Assembly (NCBI RefSeq): GCF_030144325.1
Contig: NZ_CP126307.1
Location: 2,294,001 to 2,358,000 of the forward strand
Direction: 5' to 3'
From: Bosea vestrisii
GTDB lineage: Bacteria; Pseudomonadota; Alphaproteobacteria; Rhizobiales; Beijerinckiaceae
Length of the DNA stretch: 64,000 nt
The notes under the pieces were generated by a model. That model made no database searches. It had not been told where the DNA came from and saw nothing but the letters and a program-made list of their open reading frames with translations. Made by a program: the position numbers and the translations under genes. Positions 20,291 through 27,820 of the stretch are shown here, one piece after another; within the stretch, counting starts at the first letter, position 1, and the number at the start of each line of letters is the position of its first letter.

Positions 20291-20797
20291 TCAGGCGGCC
20301 TTGGCCTGAGCCTGCTTGTTGACCTTGCTTTCGCCGAGCTTGGAGAGCGTCTGGTCAGTCTTCAGCTCCTCGATCAGCGTCTGGTCGAGGAGCTTGGCAG
20401 CGTTACCCAAGCCAAGCTGCTGAGCCCACGCCTTCAGCGTGCCGTAGCGTGCAATCTCGTAGTGCTCGACGGCCTGGGCCGCGGCGAGGAGGCCGGCATC
20501 GAGAGCCGGGCTGCCTTCGAACTCCTCCATGATCGATTTGCCTTCCTCGATGATGCCGAGAATGGCGTCGCAGGTCTTGCCCCGAGGAGCCTTGCCGATC
20601 ATCTCGAACACATCGCCGAGACGCTCGACATGGGTCTCGGTCTCGTCGCGATGCTTCTCGAACGCTTGCTTGAGTTCCGGCGCGGTTGCGGCCTTCGCCA
20701 TCTTTGGAAGGGCCTTCAGGATCTGCTTTTCGGCATAGTAGATGTCCTTGAGCGTATCCAAGAACAGATCGTCTAGGGTTTTAGGTTCGTTGGCCAT
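20291..20797 (-). CDS. YciE-like ferritin-fold stress protein (DUF892)
   Basis: 168 residues from the ATG at 20797 (MANEPKTLDDLFLDTLKD). The sequence matches the YciE/YciF (DUF892) ferritin-like family: a four-helix bundle with LKDIYYAEKQILKALPKM and KHRDETETHVERL, which supply carboxylate and histidine residues like those of a di-iron site, and AQAVEHYEIARYGTLKAWA. The C-terminus is Lys/Ala-rich. These proteins are typically induced by osmotic or general stress. A GGAAC-N17-GTT promoter lies 34 bases upstream of the start and a strong terminator follows, so it is probably monocistronic and EcfG-controlled. Confidence 0.92.
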   Translation of the reverse strand: MANEPKTLDDLFLDTLKDIYYAEKQILKALPKMAKAATAPELKQAFEKHRDETETHVERLGDVFEMIGKAPRGKTCDAILGIIEEGKSIMEEFEGSPALDAGLLAAAQAVEHYEIARYGTLKAWAQQLGLGNAAKLLDQTLIEELKTDQTLSKLGESKVNKQAQAKAA

Positions 20798-20828
20798 GTC
20801 GCGCTCCCTGGCTGGCTGAGAAGCCCAT

Positions 20829-20855
20829 GGAACGAAGGGCGTCGCACGCGGTTCC
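20829..20855. promoter_or_regulatory. Symmetric, bidirectional EcfG-type (general stress sigma) promoter
   Basis: GGAAC at 20829-20833 and GTTCC at 20851-20855 are separated by 17 bases. Read on the plus strand this is GGAAC-N17-GTT towards the small gene at 20917. Read on the minus strand it is GGAAC-N16-CGTT towards the YciE-like gene at 20797. Each half serves as -35 for one direction and -10 for the other. The match to the alphaproteobacterial EcfG consensus is exact on both strands. Confidence 0.8.
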
Positions 20856-20916
20856 GATCCCACAGCAAAATATGCCAAGCCGTAGCGGGCGAGGCGCATC
20901 CGACACGGAGGCTGCG

Positions 20917-21171
20917 ATGCTGATTCAATCACATACCGACTATGCGGCTGCGGCCGAGCGGGCCAACGCCTTGAGCGATGCTCCTGAAGGCTCCGCCGCT
21001 GCCGAAGAGCTGAAAGGCCTGGTCGCAGCGCTTCGCCAATGGGACGAGGATCACCGCGGGGACCAGCGAAATGGACCGGAAGCCAATCCTGAGCCGGGAA
21101 CGAACCGCAGTCCGGATGACCTCCCAGTCGCGGGGCTGCCCGGAAACTTCGGCAAGCTGAAGCTCGATTAG
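20917..21171 (+). CDS. Small hypothetical protein, likely stress-induced
   Basis: 84 residues from the ATG at 20917, with a GGAG ribosome site 7-10 bases upstream. The N-terminal half is Ala/Glu-rich and helical (DYAAAAERANALSDAPEGSA, then AAEELKGLVAALRQWDEDH). The C-terminal half is hydrophilic and Pro/Asn/Gly-rich, ending in LPGNFGKLKLD. I recognise no named domain. It is soluble, with no signal peptide. It shares a symmetric EcfG-type promoter with the divergent YciE-like gene, which suggests a general-stress role. Confidence 0.7.
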   Translation: MLIQSHTDYAAAAERANALSDAPEGSAAAEELKGLVAALRQWDEDHRGDQRNGPEANPEPGTNRSPDDLPVAGLPGNFGKLKLD

Positions 21172-21202
21172 GCAGACCCCAAAGCCCGGAGCAATTTCCG
21201 CC

Positions 21203-21409
21203 ATGCGAACGCTGGTACATCTGGTAGGCCTATTGCTCGCAAACGAGATTGCGGGTGGGAAGATCCCCAAGCGCTTGGCGTTGCCCTTGGGCTATCTCGT
21301 CTCGCGGCTCCGGACACCGCCGCTGACCTTCGCTGTTCTGGGCTGCGTCCTTCAGCAGATCGCCCGTGATCGCTCGAGACGCGGCCGCCGCAAATCGTCT
21401 CGCTCGTGA
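21203..21409 (+). CDS. Possible small membrane-associated protein
   Basis: 68 residues from an ATG with a GGAG 11 bases upstream. It has hydrophobic stretches (TLVHLVGLLLANEIAGG; LALPLGYLVSRL; PPLTFAVLGCVLQQIA) and a very basic tail (RDRSRRGRRKSSRS). No family is recognised. It lies between two stress-associated genes and its end overlaps the exonuclease III remnant. Coding potential is plausible but unproven. Confidence 0.4.
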   Translation: MRTLVHLVGLLLANEIAGGKIPKRLALPLGYLVSRLRTPPLTFAVLGCVLQQIARDRSRRGRRKSSRS

Positions 21410-21536
21410 AATCGCCAGCTTCAACGTCAACGGGATCAATGGGCGCCTGCCGGTGCAGGGCTGGCTTGTCGATCGGCATCTGCGCGGCTGGGAGAAGGCG
21501 AGCGATCATGCGCCGGCTTGGGTTCTTCTCTCGTAG
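21406..21536 (+). pseudogene. xthA: Exonuclease III (XthA) remnant with N- and C-terminal ends joined
   Basis: One frame reads EIASFNVNGINGRLPVQGWL followed directly by VDRHLRGWEKASDHAPAWV and a stop. The first part is the conserved N-terminus of exodeoxyribonuclease III (normally M-K-I-A-x-F-N-V-N-G). The second is its conserved C-terminus, including the SDHAP motif that carries the catalytic Asp-His pair. About 200 central residues are missing, apparently by an in-frame internal deletion. At the 5' end GTG-AA-ATC suggests that one A was also lost just after the start codon. The product cannot be functional. Confidence 0.85.
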
Positions 21537-21610
21537 ACCGCCGGTTCCATAGCCACCCCGTTTTGGGGACGCGCAATCATCAGTTTCACAGTGACTTTCA
21601 CTTATCGGGC

Positions 21611-21635
21611 GGAACCACTCCTCAATCTGGAAGTT
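21611..21635 (+). promoter_or_regulatory. EcfG-type promoter of the small secreted protein gene
   Basis: GGAAC at 21611-21615, a 17-base spacer, then GTT at 21633-21635. It is 44 bases upstream of the ATG at 21680, a normal leader length. It matches the general-stress sigma consensus. Confidence 0.75.
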
Positions 21636-21679
21636 TCTCCTATCACTGGCATAACCTGCTGACATTCAAGGAGATTCTC

Positions 21680-21979
21680 ATGAGAAACGTGATTATCACG
21701 TCGATCTTCTGCGCCCTGATTTCAACCGTCGGCGTCGCGCAGACATCGACAACCGCGCCAACGCCTTCGCCGACTGCTCCAGCTGATGCCAATGCGCCCC
21801 TGCCGGGAGCCAACAGCTTCACGGAAGGACAGGCCAAGAGCCGGCTCGAGGCCAATGGCTACACCAATATCGCCGGCCTGAAGAAGGACGACAACGGCGT
21901 CTGGAAGGGGAACGCGACACACGCCGGCGCTCAGGTGACCGTCTCGGTCGACTACCGGGGCAACATCACCCGCAACTGA
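21680..21979 (+). CDS. Small secreted/periplasmic protein of unknown function
   Basis: 99 residues from an ATG with AAGGAG upstream (21668-21673). The N-terminal 20 residues form a Sec signal peptide (MRNVIITSIFCALISTVGVAQ). A Thr/Pro/Ala-rich linker follows, then a compact domain (FTEGQAKSRLEANGYTNIAGLKKDDNGVWKGNATHAGAQVTVSVDYRGNI) that resembles the PepSY-like fold of small envelope proteins in Rhizobiales. An EcfG-type promoter lies immediately upstream. The YflT-like gene starts 32 bases downstream and is likely co-transcribed. A role in envelope stress is inferred from context. Confidence 0.82.
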   Translation: MRNVIITSIFCALISTVGVAQTSTTAPTPSPTAPADANAPLPGANSFTEGQAKSRLEANGYTNIAGLKKDDNGVWKGNATHAGAQVTVSVDYRGNITRN

Positions 21980-22011
21980 CATTCGGTTTTGATGACAACA
22001 GGAGGAGCACC

Positions 22012-22536
22012 GTCACGCGATCCTATGAGAGCTACGATATCGCCCGTCGAGTCGTCGAGGAACTTGAATCAGCCGGGTTCCCGGACTCGGACATCAGCCT
22101 GGTCGGCCGCCACAAGGACGTCGATGACAGCAATGCTGGCGAAGGTGCAGGCATCGGCGCTGCCGTCGGTGGTGCAGCTGGCCTGCTCGCTGGGCTAGGC
22201 TTGCTCGCGATTCCCGGTATTGGCCCAGTCGTCGCGGCTGGCTGGCTTGCGTCCACCGCCGCTGGCGCCGCGGCTGGCGGTGCCACCGGCGGCATCATCG
22301 GGGCGTTCACGAGCGCTGGCGAGGATGAGGAGAGCGCCAACTATCACGCCGAGACCGTTCGACGTGGTGGAACCGTGGTGTCGGTCAAGGCGTCGGAGGA
22401 TCAGGTCCCTTCGGCCGAGGCCATCATGGATAGCGCGACGCCGATCGATCGAGACACCCGGCTTACCGAGTATCGCGACGAAGGCTGGAGCAGGTTCGAC
22501 GACAAGGCGGAGCGCTATCGCGGACCTCTGATCTAA
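22012..22536 (+). CDS. YflT/general stress protein 17M-like protein with glycine-rich central region and GTC at the expected start
   Basis: 174 residues if translation starts at 22012. The N-terminus SYESYDIARRVVEELESAGFPDSDISLVGRH matches the heat-induced stress protein YflT family. A Gly/Ala-rich hydrophobic segment follows (about residues 45-105), as in related alphaproteobacterial proteins, then a polar C-terminus. An AGGAGG at 22000-22005 is correctly spaced, yet the codon at the start position is GTC, not GTG or ATG. The next usable in-frame codon (TTG 22201) would delete the conserved domain. Either GTC is used or mutated, or it is a base-call error. The gene is probably co-transcribed from the promoter at 21611. 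Confidence 0.72.
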   Translation, partial: VTRSYESYDIARRVVEELESAGFPDSDISLVGRHKDVDDSNAGEGAGIGAAVGGAAGLLAGLGLLAIPGIGPVVAAGWLASTAAGAAAGGATGGIIGAFTSAGEDEESANYHAETVRRGGTVVSVKASEDQVPSAEAIMDSATPIDRDTRLTEYRDEGWSRFDDKAERYRGPLI

Positions 22537-22753
22537 CGACGCTCGTTCTATCCGCATTTCCTGCCTGGCGCTCGGAAGGGTGCCCGGCCCCTCCATAATC
22601 GCCACTGGCATTGGCAGCTCGCTCGCCTAGGTTTGAGGCAAGCCGAAGGAACCGGAATCGAGCAAGCCGCGGATGTATCGGTAGCTCGACGGCGCCGGCC
22701 GGAGGTCAAGGGAACGGCCAATTGGAAAAACGCGGTCGCTCTCGGCGATCCAA
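22537..22753. other. Intergenic stretch with no recognised gene
   Basis: 217 bases between the YflT-like gene and its terminator. Neither strand shows a recognisable domain. Two GGAAC words occur (22648, 22711) but neither has a GTT at the right spacing. Confidence 0.5.
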
Positions 22754-22793
22754 GGCCCGGCCTTCTCATGAAGGCCGGGCCATTCGGTTTTTT
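22754..22793 (+). terminator. Rho-independent terminator downstream of the YflT-like gene
   Basis: Perfect 12-bp GC-rich stem (22754-22765 with 22770-22781), loop TCAT, then six Ts at 22788-22793. It is oriented to stop transcripts from the 21.6-22.5 kb genes. Confidence 0.88.
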
Positions 22794-22807
22794 GGTACAG
22801 ACGACCC

Positions 22808-22943
22808 GGCAAGCCAGCGAAGCTCGCGAAGAAGGCGAAGCAGCCGAAGGTGGGCAACCTGATGGAAGCACTGCGCGCGAGTGTTTGTTGAGCAAGGCGA
22901 GCCCAAGACGGCAAAGCGGAAGCCGGCGAAGAAGGCGGCCTAG
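22808..22943 (+). pseudogene. ku: C-terminal remnant of DNA end-binding protein Ku
   Basis: The frame reads GKPAKLAKKAKQPKVGNLME then ALRASV and breaks. One frame over it continues VEQGEPKTAKRKPAKKAA with a stop at 22941. A nucleic-acid-binding Lys/Ala tail around the conserved (L)M-[DE]-A-L-R-x-S-[VL] motif is the hallmark of bacterial Ku C-termini. The break is explained by a 4-base tandem duplication (TGTT TGTT). Nothing of the Ku core lies upstream; the terminator of another gene is there instead. The remnant is too short to function. Confidence 0.7.
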
Positions 22944-23098
22944 CGGCAAACCCCGAGGTCGGAGATGCGCCGCTTCGTTCAAGTGGCTTGCCGATCCGCC
23001 CGAAAAGCCGACCTCTCTAACAGTTCGCTTCCCATCCGATTGGGCATGTCAGCGCATCGCCATGCCTGCTACATCATCGTGGCACTTAGCTGCCGGCC

Positions 23099-23123
23099 GG
23101 AACCTTCCGTTCTCCGTCTGGTT
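23099..23123 (+). promoter_or_regulatory. EcfG-type promoter of the CheB/CheR-histidine kinase gene
   Basis: GGAAC at 23099-23103, 17-base spacer, GTT at 23121-23123, about 55 bases ahead of the probable start of the large sensor gene. It matches the general-stress sigma consensus. Confidence 0.75.
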
Positions 23124-23177
23124 CTCCCCGATATAAAATGTGTATCAACGGCCTGGGGCTCGCCTCTCAAATGGGAA

Positions 23178-26100
23178 ATGAGATGGCTAATACGGCTCCC
23201 ATTCAAAAAAAAGACGGTCTTGGGTAAAAGCCGGGCGCGTGGCACTCAGCGTCCTGCGGCCGCCGATCCCCAGAGTGTGAACGCTGACGAGAGCGACGGT
23301 GCCGCCTTTCCGATCGTCGGCATCGGCATGTCAGCGGGAGGCCTTGAGGTCGCGACCGAATTCTTGAAGGCGATGCCGCCCGATAGCGGCATGGGCTTCG
23401 TGATCGTCCAGCACCTCGAGCCGACGCGAAAAAGCCTGCTTGCCGAGCTGCTCGGCAAGCATACGGACATGCCTGTCATCGAGGTCGAGGACGGGATGGC
23501 GGTCCAAGCCAACCATGTCTACGTGATCGTCCCCGCGCAGACGCTTTTGATCGAAGACGGAATTCTGCGGCTCATAGAACCCGTCGAGCCACGCGGCCGG
23601 CGCCATCCGATCGATCATTTCTTCACCGCGCTGGCCAAGGACCGGAAGACTGGTTCGATCGCAGTGGTGATGAGCGGCGCCGGCAGCAACGGCTCCGCCG
23701 GCATCCAGGACATCAAGCTCTCGGGTGGCATGTGCATCGCGCAAACGCCTGAGACCGCGAAGTTCGACAGCATGCCGCGGCATGCGATCGCCTCGGGCGC
23801 GGTCGATTATGTGCTCGCACCGGCCGAGATGCCGGCGGCGCTGATGCGGTACGCGCAGCACCCCTATATCGAGGGTGACGCCACCGCGGTCATCGCCAGT
23901 GCATCGGAATCGAGCTTCGGCGACGTCCTGACGCTCATCCGCGCGCGGGGCGGCCACGATTTCCGCCAATACAAGCGCACGACGCTGACGCGGCGGACGC
24001 ACCGGCGGATGGGACTGGCCGGGCTGGACTCGTTCGATGACTATTTGCTGAAGCTCCGCGACGATCCCGCCGAATTGCAGGCGCTCGTCCGCGACATGAT
24101 GATCAACGTCACCGGCTTCTTCCGTGATCCCGAAGCATGGGATGCCCTCGACCGCGATGTCATCGGGCCGCTTGTCCAACGGGCAGCGCCCGACCAGGCA
24201 ATACGCGCCTGGGTTCCCGCCTGCTCGACGGGCGAGGAAGCGTATACGATCGCGATGCTGCTCGCCGAGCATGCCGAGACGGCCGAAAAGGGCTTGCAGC
24301 TCAAGATTTTCGCCACCGATCTTGCCGACAACAATCTGGCGGCCGCGCGCGCCGCGGCGTCTACCCCGGCAGCATGGTTGAGCGTCTCTCTTCGGACCGG
24401 CTCGATCGCTTCTTCGAGAAGACCGGCGAAAGCTATCGCATCAAGCGCGAAATCCGTGAAACCGTCGTCTTTGCGCCGCAAAATCTGCTCGCCGACCCGC
24501 CTTACTCGAAGATGGACCTGGTGAGCTGTCGCAACCTGCTCATCTATCTCGACGCTGACGGGCAAAATCGCGTCCTGTCGCTCGCGCATTTCGCGCTCCG
24601 CGAGGGCGGCTACCTGTTTCTCGGGAACGCTGAATCGGTCGGGCAGCGCGATCATCTGTTCTCGATCGTGTCGAAGCGCTGGCGCATCTACCAGAGGAGC
24701 GGCGGCCCCAAAGCTGTCGACCTTCCGATCTGGCCGCCGGTTCAATCGCCGGAACACGAGCGCGCCAAACCAAAGCTCGCCGACGTCGCGGTCCAGGCAC
24801 TTGCCGATCGCTTCGGTCCCGCCTCGGTAGTCATCGACCGCCATTACCGGATTCAGCATTTTCACGGAACGACCGTGGATTACCTGACGCAGCCGCCTGG
24901 CGCGCCGACACTCGATCTGATGGCAATGGCGCGCGATGGACTGGCGTTGGCGATACGGCGCGCTGTGAAGCAGGCGCTCGAAAACAATGAAGCCGCAAAA
25001 TCCGTCGCAACTCGCGCCAAGACCGGCCGGGTCGAGGTTACTGCCAGCCCGCTCGGCGGCCGCAGCGGCGACGGGCTGATACTGGTCAGCTTTTCACCGG
25101 CCCGGAAGGGCTCGGAACTCCGCCCAGCCGCTTCGCGAACGAAGAAGGGGAACCCCGACCAGGAGCGCGATTATGACGACGAGCTCAAGGAGGCGCGCGA
25201 GGAGCTTCAGGCAATCGTCGAGGAATATGAAACGGCGAATGAGGAGCTGAAGGCCGCGAACGAGGAAGCCACCAGCGTCAACGAGGAACTCAGGCGACCA
25301 ATGAGGAGCTCGAATCGTCCAAAGAGGAATTGCAATCGCTCAACGAGGAGCTCAACGCGGTCAACACCGAACTCGAGCACAAGGTGGCCGAACTCGACGA
25401 GACCGGTGATGACCTTCGCAATCTTTTTGTCGGGCAACGACATCGCGACGATTTTCCTCGACACACATACGCGGATAAAATGGTTCACGCCTGCGGTGAA
25501 CCGACTGTTCGATGTTATCGATGCCGATATCGGGCGACCGATCGCCAATCTCGCGCAGAAGTTCGTCAATGGCGATCTCGTCGGCAAGGCGCGCGCGGCC
25601 GTCGATAAGCTTGCCATGTCAGAAGAGACGATCCGTGCCGACAACGGCCGTTCCTACTCGCTTCGCGTGCAACCGTATCGCACCGGCGACAACCGCATCG
25701 CTGGCGCGGTTGCGAGTTTCGTCGATGTCACAGAACTGGAACGGTCACAAACCCGCATCGCCGAGGCCCGCGATTATGCGCAGGCGATCGTGCGGACCGT
25801 TCATAACCCGATGATCGTGCTGGATGGCAGTCTGCGCGTCCAATCGGCCAATCCGGCTTTCTACCAGTATTTCCAGGTCGACGCGAAGGAGACCGAGGGA
25901 CATCACGTATATGAGTTGGGCAATGGCCAATGGGGTATCCCGGCGCTTCGCAAACTGCTCGAGGACTTGCTGCCGACGCAGGGCTGGATCGCCGATTTCT
26001 TGGTGGAACATGACTTTCCACAGATCGGCCGCCGCTGGCTGGCGCTGAACGCGCAACGGATCATCGGCTATGGCGACCGCCCAGGTCTTATCCTGCTGGC

Positions 26101-26767
26101 GTTCAACGATATGACCGAACGAAAGCAGGCAGAACTACATCGCGAGATGCTGGTCGCCGAGCTCAGCCATCGGGTGAAGAACTCGCTCATGGTGGTTCAG
26201 TCGCTGGCGGCTCAGACGCTCAATAGCAGCCGAACGCTGGAAGAGTTCGGCAAAGCTTTCACCGGGCGCATCCAGGCGCTCGGCCGCGCGCACGACATCG
26301 CGTTGCGGGGTGGCTTTCAGCGTGTCGCGCTGGGCGGCATCGTCGGTCAGGCGCTTGCGCCGTTCAGGATCAATGGCCGCATCGAAATCGCCGAGGGCCC
26401 GCTCGTCGACTTTGAGCCGGTCGTGAGCCAATCGCTGACCTTGATGCTGCACGAGCTGGCGACCAACGCGCTCAAATATGGAGCGTTGTCGACCGGCGCC
26501 GGCATGGTTTCGGTCGGCTGGCGCATCGAGGCGAACGGCAGCAACCCGCACCTTTCACTCACCTGGACGGAGAGCGGCGGACCGGCCGTGTCCGCGCCTG
26601 GTCGAGTTGGCCAGGGAACCCGCTTCATCAAGGGAAGTGCGCGCCACGAGCTGCGGGGCGAGGCAACCCTCGATTTTCTGCCCGAGGGGCTTCTTGCGAC
26701 CATCGCTTTTCCCCTCAAGGATGCAGTGAACACGACTAGCGCGATCAGACCCAGCGAGGAGTCGTAG
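23178..26767 (+). pseudogene. CheB-CheR-PAS-HWE sensor histidine kinase fusion, broken by three small indels
   Basis: Joining three frames gives about 1,195 residues. In order: CheB methylesterase domain (GIGMSAGG, VIVQHLEPT), CheR methyltransferase (GEEAYTIAMLL, LVSCRNLLIYLD), a coiled coil with repeated NEEL units, PAS domains (GNDIATIFLD; MIVLDGSLRVQSANPAF) and an HWE/HisKA_2 kinase with phospho-accepting ELSHRVKNSL, HELATNALKYGAL and WTESGGP. Breaks lie at 24352-24358 (a G missing), 25290-25291 (a C missing) and 25424-25428 (an extra T). HWE kinases feed the PhyR-EcfG general stress system; the promoter and the response regulator 1 base downstream fit this. The start could also be 23183, one frame over, if the A8 run had seven As. 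Confidence 0.82.
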
Positions 26768-26768
26768 G

Positions 26769-27146
26769 ATGTCAGCTGATCCATCTCCCGGCACAGGCCG
26801 CCGCATCCTCGTCGTCGAAGACGAGTATCTGATCGCCGAGTACATCACCGCGACGCTCGAGGATCTGGGCTATGAGGTCGTGGGTCCTGCGCCAACGGTT
26901 CCCGCGGCGATCGCGGCGATCGCCAGCGAGCGCATGGATGCTGTGCTCCTGGACGCCAATCTTGCCGGAACGAGCAGCGCCCCTATCGCCGGGGAGCTTG
27001 CCGCACGTCGCATACCGTTCGTCGTAGTGACCGGGTACGGCAATCTTGATCTCGCCACTGCCCTGCTGCAGTCCGCTCCGCGGATCAACAAACCCTTCAC
27101 CCCTTCCGATATCGGCGCGATCCTGGTCAAGATTCTGGCACAGTAG
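26769..27146 (+). CDS. Single-domain response regulator
   Basis: 125 residues forming only a receiver domain. The acidic pocket is ILVVEDEYLIAE, the phospho-accepting aspartate is in VLLDANLAG, the switch threonine in VVVTGYG and the conserved lysine in RINKPF. It begins 1 base after the HWE kinase stop and is surely co-transcribed with it. No output domain is present, so it should act by phosphotransfer or protein contact, as similar small receivers do around the PhyR/NepR general-stress switch. If the kinase is really inactive, this protein has lost its cognate donor. Confidence 0.93.
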   Translation: MSADPSPGTGRRILVVEDEYLIAEYITATLEDLGYEVVGPAPTVPAAIAAIASERMDAVLLDANLAGTSSAPIAGELAARRIPFVVVTGYGNLDLATALLQSAPRINKPFTPSDIGAILVKILAQ

Positions 27147-27571
27147 ATGAACGTCGCGCGATGCCATGCCGGTTGGCTCAGACGGTTCTTCCGTCCCCCG
27201 CGAGCAACATCGCGCCGGCCATTTGCGCACAGCGTATTCTCGGGCAGCTCGTCGCGGCAAATTTCCACGCGGTTGGCTTACAGGCTCTTCAGCGCTTAAA
27301 TCCGGGCTTGATTGGGCGGATGCTCCTGCCATTCGACACCGCAGCCTGACTGCGTTCAGCGACAAAGCGGAGGGGATGGATAAACGCGAGCATCTTGAAA
27401 AAGCTCGTCCGCAAGCTTGAAACAATCACATCGCTGTCTGAAGGGTGGGAAGCGGACCACGGCCTGCGCGTAGTGGCCAGTAGCCTCGGCACCTGTAATC
27501 CGTCCACTAAGACACAACCGATGAAGCGGACACCTTTGGATAACGCCGATCCGGCGAGAAAACAGATCAAT

Positions 27572-27820
27572 ACCCTCGTCGAAGCGAAGGTCAATGCGCG
27601 CTGGTCGCTGGATTTCGTCCACGATCAGTTCGCCTGTCGTCGGCGCTTCCGCATCCTCGGCGAGCGGCGCAATGTCATCGACGCCTATGCCTTCCCGATG
27701 TTGTGTTGGGCCATCGCCAGATTGCCGGAAGGATTGCGGGACGCTCCCCGTGTCGCGGCGTTGCACGACGCCGCGGACCGGGACGTCCGCAAGGCTCTAG
27801 CGGAGGAAAGTCTGTCGTGA
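27572..27820 (+). pseudogene. IS3-family transposase fragment fused to the C-terminal tail of a glutathione S-transferase
   Basis: One frame contains LVEAKVNARWSLDFVHDQFA followed by CRRRFRIL (27575-27658), the first-Asp region of the IS3-family OrfB integrase core. It then changes without a stop into VIDAYAFPMLCWAIARLPEG and a helical tail ending at 27820, which resembles the C-terminal helices of glutathione S-transferases. The stop overlaps the GTG start of the dioxygenase gene (GTGA), so a GST gene once led that operon and lost its 5' part to an insertion/deletion. The frame can be followed back to about 27395, but I recognise nothing there. Confidence 0.72.

Noticed and set aside
22648..22735. 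Further GGAAC words as EcfG promoters
   Set aside because: Neither the site at 22648 nor that at 22711 has GTT at 16-18 bases downstream.
22806..22945. Short repeated AAG/GCG-rich units suggesting a direct repeat or CRISPR-like array
   Set aside because: The repeats are only Lys/Ala codons of a Ku-like basic tail; unit length is irregular and there are no spacers.
22965..23177. Upstream extension of the CheB-CheR kinase frame
   Set aside because: The extension contains the EcfG promoter at 23099-23123 and has no CheB-like sequence, so it is leader DNA.
27161..27349. 62-codon open frame after the response regulator
   Set aside because: No ribosome site, no domain and no conservation clue; the 248-base gap shows nothing else that I can support.
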